Source: Candidatus Altarchaeota archaeon
GTDB lineage: Archaea > Altiarchaeota > Altiarchaeia > IMC4 > SCGC-AAA252-I15
Direction of reading: 5' to 3'
Assembly (NCBI GenBank): GCA_026394745.1
Contig: JAPKXP010000140.1
Coordinates: 1-8,578, forward strand
Length of the DNA stretch: 8,578 nucleotides
Within the stretch, counting starts at the first letter, position 1. Every line of letters starts with the position of its first letter. Below the pieces are notes generated by a model that made no database searches, was not told the DNA's origin, and saw only the letters and a list, made by a program, of their open reading frames with translations. The position numbers and the translations under genes were made by a program. Positions 6,052-8,578 of the stretch are shown piece by piece.

Positions 6052-6447
6052 TCATAGCCTCCTCCATGACTTTACTAACTCGACATAGTGTACGTTGTTG
6101 GTCCTGTTGACCTCTATTATCTTCTTCCTCTCAAGATTGTTTATCACTGCAGCAAGCGACGATTTCGCCATTCCCGAGGCCCTTTCCAGGTCGTTCCTCT
6201 TAATCCCACCACCCTTTTCGAATAGCATGTCCACGACCATGTATTCGTTGCCGCTTAGTGTCTGCATAAGTTTTCTTCTTTCAAGTACTCTCCTTCTTCT
6301 AAGATATGCATATGCGACGGCGGCGGCTAATGCCAAGGTCAATGCAGCAGCAGCAAACGCGTAGACCAGCAGCGTTCTGTTGCCTGCATCTTCCGGGTCG
6401 TTAACGATTATCGGTTCTCCTGTCGGGTAGGTGTAGGTGACATTCAC
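6052..6447 (-). CDS. C-terminal half of a split membrane-anchored winged-helix regulator
   Basis: This frame carries a transmembrane helix (residues 26-48, LVYAFAAAALTLALAAAVAY), a basic stop-transfer RRRR, then a winged-helix domain (about 58-128) of MarR-like type: LSGNEYMVVDMLFEKGG, IKRNDLERASGMAKSSLAAVINNLERKKIIEV, and a wing NRTNNVHYVEL. Archaea have a class of predicted membrane-associated regulators (COG2512-like) with an exported beta domain, one membrane helix and a cytoplasmic winged helix. This is the membrane and DNA-binding part. The drawn GTG at 6447 is not a convincing start: the same frame reads back through TTDITWTLHDAETV to about 6495 and joins the neighbouring frame. I therefore read the two as one gene with a shift of one base near 6488-6500. 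Alone, this half lacks a signal peptide. Confidence 0.75.
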   Translation of the reverse strand: MNVTYTYPTGEPIIVNDPEDAGNRTLLVYAFAAAALTLALAAAVAYAYLRRRRVLERRKLMQTLSGNEYMVVDMLFEKGGGIKRNDLERASGMAKSSLAAVINNLERKKIIEVNRTNNVHYVELVKSWRRL

Positions 6448-6451
6448 TGTT

Positions 6452-6892
6452 TCAGCATCGTGCAGCGTCCAAGTGATGTCCGTCGTGTTTTGTGTGTGTG
6501 ACTGTGGATGTTGGCTGGATTGTCGACAAAATTATACTGCTCGGTAAATGCATCGTAAGTTTGAGTTCGTCCAAATCTGGCACGGGGTATGACGCCGTCC
6601 ACTCTTCGCCTTTCTTGGAGGTCATCAGGCTGCTTTTGTAGGCTAAAATCGCCGTGTCGTTGGCTAATGCGATTTCCACTCCATCCTCCGTTTGGACGTA
6701 AACAGCTCCTTCAAGCTTGGGGTATGGTACATCAACTGGGATATTCACCTCCACAATCCCATCTCCCTCTAAGACTAGGAGAACAAGGACTTGTCCGTTT
6801 TCGGCGACGTACATCCTGCAGTCGCCTTTGACCTGTGCAGCCGACGCAGTAGTGAGAATTAATATTGCTAAAAGCACCAAGAAGGCCTTCAT
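6452..6892 (-). CDS. N-terminal half of the split membrane regulator (signal peptide and extracellular domain)
   Basis: The frame starts at ATG 6892 with a clear signal peptide (FLVLLAILILTTASAA, residues 4-19). A beta-rich domain follows, with alternating hydrophobic strands such as QVLVLLVLEGDGIVEVNIPV and LKLTMHLPSSIILS (to about 124), consistent with an extracellular sensing domain. After about residue 133 the frame turns into unlikely sequence (HTKHDGHHLDAARC) and stops. The downstream frame at the same place gives a plausible continuation (QNTTDITWTLHD). The combined length, 841 bases including the stop, equals 279 codons plus one base plus the stop. So the intact gene would have about 280 residues, with one base too many or one CA unit too few. 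No Shine-Dalgarno is seen. A TATA-like element about 30 bases upstream suggests a leaderless transcript. Confidence 0.75.
   Translation of the reverse strand: MKAFLVLLAILILTTASAAQVKGDCRMYVAENGQVLVLLVLEGDGIVEVNIPVDVPYPKLEGAVYVQTEDGVEIALANDTAILAYKSSLMTSKKGEEWTASYPVPDLDELKLTMHLPSSIILSTIQPTSTVTHTKHDGHHLDAARC
6488..6500 (-). repeat. Slippage-prone (CA)n / A-run at the reading-frame break
   Basis: The minus strand reads CACACACACAAAA here. The break between the two halves of the regulator must fall in or right next to this tract. Loss of one CA unit or gain of one A would give exactly the shift observed. This could be phase variation, a fixed mutation or a sequencing error. Confidence 0.6.
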
Positions 6893-6917
6893 ATCATATA
6901 CTATAGAAGAAATCTGG

Positions 6918-6926
6918 CTTTTTATG
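6918..6926 (-). promoter_or_regulatory. Possible TATA box for the membrane regulator
   Basis: CATAAAAAG on the minus strand, centred about 30 bases before ATG 6892, overlaps the TAA of the purP scrap. The gene lacks a Shine-Dalgarno, which fits leaderless initiation. Confidence 0.35.
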
Positions 6927-7025
6927 TGACTATCTCACCCAGCCTGTCCCGCTCTATCGCATCCCGTATTAGCATTGTAGTCCTTCGTCCGGTGCTCATG
7001 TTCGTCCGCCATAGTGCGTTTCCGT
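6922..7025 (-). pseudogene. C-terminal scrap of a third purP-like gene
   Basis: Read on this strand, the 33 codons before the TAA at 6922-6924 match the end of the PurP paralogue next door: GNALWRTNMSTGRR, then IRDAIERDRLGEIVT against IRDAIEQDKLADIVT. The first 29 bases (6997-7025) are identical to 7155-7183. Beyond that the two copies differ mainly at silent or conservative positions (AGC for TCC, ACC for ACG, CGA for AGA, CTG for TTA), which is what two long-separated functional genes look like. There is no start: an in-frame TAA lies just upstream within a hairpin, and nothing of the rest of the gene remains. It is a gene end left behind after replacement or a recombination event, not a recent duplicate. 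Confidence 0.8.
6997..7025 (-). repeat. 29-bp direct repeat, copy 1
   Basis: This is identical to 7155-7183, 158 bases away in the same orientation. It sits at the left end of the purP scrap's homology. The identity stops abruptly on both sides, unlike the diverged sequence beyond. It could be the crossover core of a recombination or integration event. Confidence 0.85.
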
Positions 7026-7046
7026 CAGCCTTTTAACAAAAGGCTG
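7026..7046 (-). terminator. Inverted repeat between the purP paralogue and the purP scrap
   Basis: The perfect 9-bp arms CAGCCTTTT and AAAAGGCTG flank a 3-base loop. It directly abuts the 29-bp repeat. Its arms contain runs of A and T, so it may serve as a second terminator on either strand, or mark the recombination junction. The function is uncertain. Confidence 0.4.
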
Positions 7047-7056
7047 GCGAAAATGA

Positions 7057-7074
7057 GTGCCCCTTCGGGGGCAC
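7057..7074 (-). terminator. Hairpin terminator after the PurP paralogue
   Basis: There is a perfect 7-bp stem, GTGCCCC with GGGGCAC, starting 6 bases after the stop at 7080. The loop is TTCG on the plus strand and CGAA on the transcribed one. On the minus strand it is followed by TCATTTTCG, a short T-run. The position after the stop supports a terminator. Confidence 0.55.
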
Positions 7075-7079
7075 ATAAT

Positions 7080-8237
7080 TTAGGTTACTATGTCCGCTAA
7101 TTTGTCCTGTTCTATAGCATCTCTTATCATTCTGGATGTCCTTCTCCCCGTGGACATGTTCGTCCGCCATAGTGCGTTTCCGTATGGGTGTCCTACTGCG
7201 ACGTGTACGTTGGTTCCGCCGCCTATCCTCGGCGCTACGTCGTATATGTGGAAGTTTAAGTCTTTGTCTACGCAGGTTTGCAGGCAGAATGCTCCTATTA
7301 TCCCCGGCTTGTAGTGTTCTTGTGTGGCTTTGACGTATTTTTCCGCTAGTTCGAATGCGTTTTCTAGGAGTGATTCTCTTAGTGTTGCGCTGTTGTGTCC
7401 GCAGACGGTGTATTCCGGGACTTCTTGTGTAGTGCCTAAAAGGCCCAGCTGCTGCTGCGCCGGCAGCCTGACATGGCCGTCCAAGCTGCTCTCGAACCTC
7501 CAGTCGACGCCGATTAATTCAATCTTAGAGAGCTCCTCCTCCAGCGGATTATAGAAGAAGTCCAGGTTGAATACCGGCCCTATGACGTACTCCTCGATTC
7601 TAGCGTTGTCAAGCGACTCCTGCTCTATCACGCCCTGCTTCAGAAGCGCCCCGCTCTTCTCTTTGTACTCCCTGAAGCTTGCTGCGGTGAAGAAGCCGCG
7701 TTCAAGCTTCTTCTTCGCGTGGTGCAGCTTTATTATCGCGAGCTTGTTTATGTCTTTCGGGCTTTCAATCTTTTTTGGGAAGGGTAGTCCCGCCTTTTCC
7801 AGAATCCAGTAGTAGTCCTTGAGGCCGCCGCGCTCCTCGCTTCGCAGGAGGTTCCTGCTGCCGACTAAGGGAACATCGAAATCGTTCTCTATGTCGTCAA
7901 TCTTGATGTATGAAGTGAAAGACCTGTTGGGTATGAACAAGACGTTGTTTCTGCGCATCCCCTCAAGCTCCTTAAGGTTCATAAGCTCGTTGAACTTGCC
8001 GTAGACCTTGTAGTCGTCTACCACGCCGCGAACCAGCCTGCCGTCGACTCTCCTCGACTTGAAGTACTGGACGTACGTCTTTTCCCTGCCTTTCTGGCAG
8101 TAGAGTATCGTCTTGAATCCTTCTTCGATTGCGCCTTCAGCAGCGTCCAAGGCTGAGTGCGAGGCCAATACTCCGACCTTTATGTTTTTCTTGTCGTACC
8201 CGCATGCAATCTCTTGGATTCTTTTCCTGTCTATCAT
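7080..8237 (-). CDS. PurP-family ATP-grasp paralogue lacking the glycine-rich loop
   Basis: This 385-residue protein is a full-length homologue of PurP. ASHSAL (25-30), SRNLLRSEERGG (127-138), EEYVIG (215-220), IGVDWRFESSLDG (242-254), VAPRIGGGTNVHV (334-346) and the C-terminal IRDAIEQDKLADIVT align with the canonical copy at 2980-4065. The key difference is the nucleotide-binding loop. Where PurP has KFPGAKGGKGYF, this copy has KLHHAKKKLERGFF (170-183): the glycines are gone and basic residues replace them. It also carries an insertion at about 62-76. Divergent PurP paralogues are known in archaea. The role of this one (altered substrate, regulatory or partner subunit of PurP) is not settled by the sequence. 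A TATA element lies about 30 bases upstream, with a weak AGGT before the start. A hairpin follows the stop. Confidence 0.87.
   Translation of the reverse strand: MIDRKRIQEIACGYDKKNIKVGVLASHSALDAAEGAIEEGFKTILYCQKGREKTYVQYFKSRRVDGRLVRGVVDDYKVYGKFNELMNLKELEGMRRNNVLFIPNRSFTSYIKIDDIENDFDVPLVGSRNLLRSEERGGLKDYYWILEKAGLPFPKKIESPKDINKLAIIKLHHAKKKLERGFFTAASFREYKEKSGALLKQGVIEQESLDNARIEEYVIGPVFNLDFFYNPLEEELSKIELIGVDWRFESSLDGHVRLPAQQQLGLLGTTQEVPEYTVCGHNSATLRESLLENAFELAEKYVKATQEHYKPGIIGAFCLQTCVDKDLNFHIYDVAPRIGGGTNVHVAVGHPYGNALWRTNMSTGRRTSRMIRDAIEQDKLADIVT
7155..7183 (-). repeat. 29-bp direct repeat, copy 2 (inside the PurP paralogue)
   Basis: This encodes the GNALWRTNM region of the paralogue and is identical to 6997-7025. 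It marks the point from which the gene's 3' end and its two hairpins, about 130 bases, are present once between the two copies. Confidence 0.85.
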
Positions 8238-8262
8238 ACTGTATTACCTATGTCTTTTTGTG

Positions 8263-8271
8263 TTTTTATAA
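8263..8271 (-). promoter_or_regulatory. Probable promoter (TATA box) for the PurP paralogue
   Basis: TTATAAAAA on the minus strand, centred about 30 bases before ATG 8237, preceded by CTTTCG. It overlaps the left TTATAA flank of the inverted-repeat unit at 8266-8337, so that unit may have supplied or may control this promoter. Confidence 0.5.
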
Positions 8272-8337
8272 CGAAAGCCACAGACTACAAAAATACTTTT
8301 TTTTATGATGAATGTCGGCTTTGTGGCTTTCTTATAA
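8266..8337. repeat. 72-bp inverted-repeat unit flanked by TTATAA (MITE-like or operator)
   Basis: Perfect 10-bp arms, GAAAGCCACA at 8273-8282 and TGTGGCTTTC at 8322-8331, lie 39 bases apart. Each is bordered outside by TTATAA (8266-8271 and 8332-8337). The interior is AT-rich, with a run of eight T (8297-8304). It could be a tiny mobile-element remnant with target duplications, a symmetric operator with a TATA box at each end, or a folded RNA. No transposase is present here. This makes up most of the 127-base gap between the TPR gene and the PurP paralogue. Confidence 0.4.
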
Positions 8338-8340
8338 ATA

Positions 8341-8360
8341 CTCCAGCCGCTAGGCTGGAG
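8341..8360 (-). terminator. Hairpin terminator after the TPR gene
   Basis: A perfect 8-bp stem, CTCCAGCC and GGCTGGAG, has a 4-base loop (GCTA). It starts 4 bases after the stop at 8365. On the minus strand it is followed by the AT-rich TATTTATAAG. Its placement matches the other gene-end hairpins in the window. Confidence 0.55.
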
Positions 8361-8364
8361 ATAT

Positions 8365-8578
8365 TTATTCGACGCTAATCCCGTCTATCTCGTCGACCTT
8401 CTTTCTGAGCGTCTCGGCGTCCACGTCGTCGGGCTTAAGCTCAAGGAACGTGGTCCAGTATTCCGCGGCCTTCGTGTAGTTGCCCTTGTAGTAATAGATG
8501 AGTCCGATGTTCTTGTAGGGCGACGCGTATTTCGGGTCGTATTTCGTTATCAAAACGTACTCTTCAAGCGCTTTGTCG
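8365..8578 (-). CDS. TPR-repeat protein, C-terminal end (runs off the window)
   Basis: The frame is open to the window edge, so only the last 71 residues are seen, ending GISVE. One clear tetratricopeptide repeat is present: YASPYKNIGLIYYYKGNYTKAAEYWTTFLELKPDD, with Gly, Tyr, Ala and Pro in the consensus places. Before it, ALEEYVLITKYDP is the end of the previous repeat. A short charged helix (AETLRKKVDEID) caps the domain. TPR arrays are protein-interaction scaffolds. The partner and location cannot be judged from this fragment. No true start lies within the window. Confidence 0.8.
   Translation of the reverse strand, partial: DKALEEYVLITKYDPKYASPYKNIGLIYYYKGNYTKAAEYWTTFLELKPDDVDAETLRKKVDEIDGISVE

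Noticed and set aside
6997..7183. Two-copy 29-bp repeat as a CRISPR array
   Set aside because: One copy is inside a conserved gene, the other in a homologous gene remnant, with coding sequence between. The length is coincidental and there are no further copies.

Overview
The window reads as a piece of an archaeal chromosome. The evidence is an archaeal-type DnaG (Toprim primase-like protein), an archaeal LonB-type AAA+ protease, two PurP-family ATP-grasp proteins of archaeal purine synthesis, TATA-like elements about 26-30 bases before several starts, and GAGGTGA ribosome binding sites matching the archaeal 16S 3' end. I cannot name the lineage. The set would fit a DPANN or deep-branching euryarchaeal genome, but that is inference. 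Every gene I accept lies on the minus strand, so transcription runs from high to low coordinates.

Layout in transcription order. At 8578-8365 is the 3' end of a TPR gene that runs off the window, closed by a hairpin. At 8364-8238 is an intergenic stretch with a 10-bp inverted repeat flanked by TTATAA. At 8237-7080 is a divergent PurP paralogue that lacks the glycine-rich loop of PurP. At 7079-6893 are two hairpins and a broken C-terminal scrap of a third purP-like gene, joined through a perfect 29-bp direct repeat. At 6892-6052 is a membrane-anchored winged-helix regulator split in two reading frames at a (CA)n tract. At 5975-4869 is a secreted cysteine-rich, coiled-coil protein with two GSKSEGWY repeats. 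It overlaps a second secreted protein at 4893-4156, whose signal-peptide codons contain a perfect terminator-like palindrome. At 4065-2980 is a canonical PurP. At 2914-2353 are a small unknown protein and a DUF167/YggU protein, nearly contiguous. At 2352-2167 is a leader holding a possible 21-residue ORF. At 2166-976 is dnaG, closed by a hairpin and T-run. At 892-1 is the N-terminal half of a LonB-like protein in which a zinc ribbon sits where the usual archaeal LonB has its membrane segment.

The genes fall into three themes. Information processing and quality control: DnaG, which in archaea is also associated with the RNA exosome, and Lon. Purine synthesis: two intact PurP-family genes and one scrap. 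Cell surface and signalling: the membrane regulator followed by two secreted proteins. The most unusual points are the purP gene-end duplication, the split regulator at a slippage-prone tract, the terminator hairpin embedded in a signal peptide, and the zinc-ribbon Lon.
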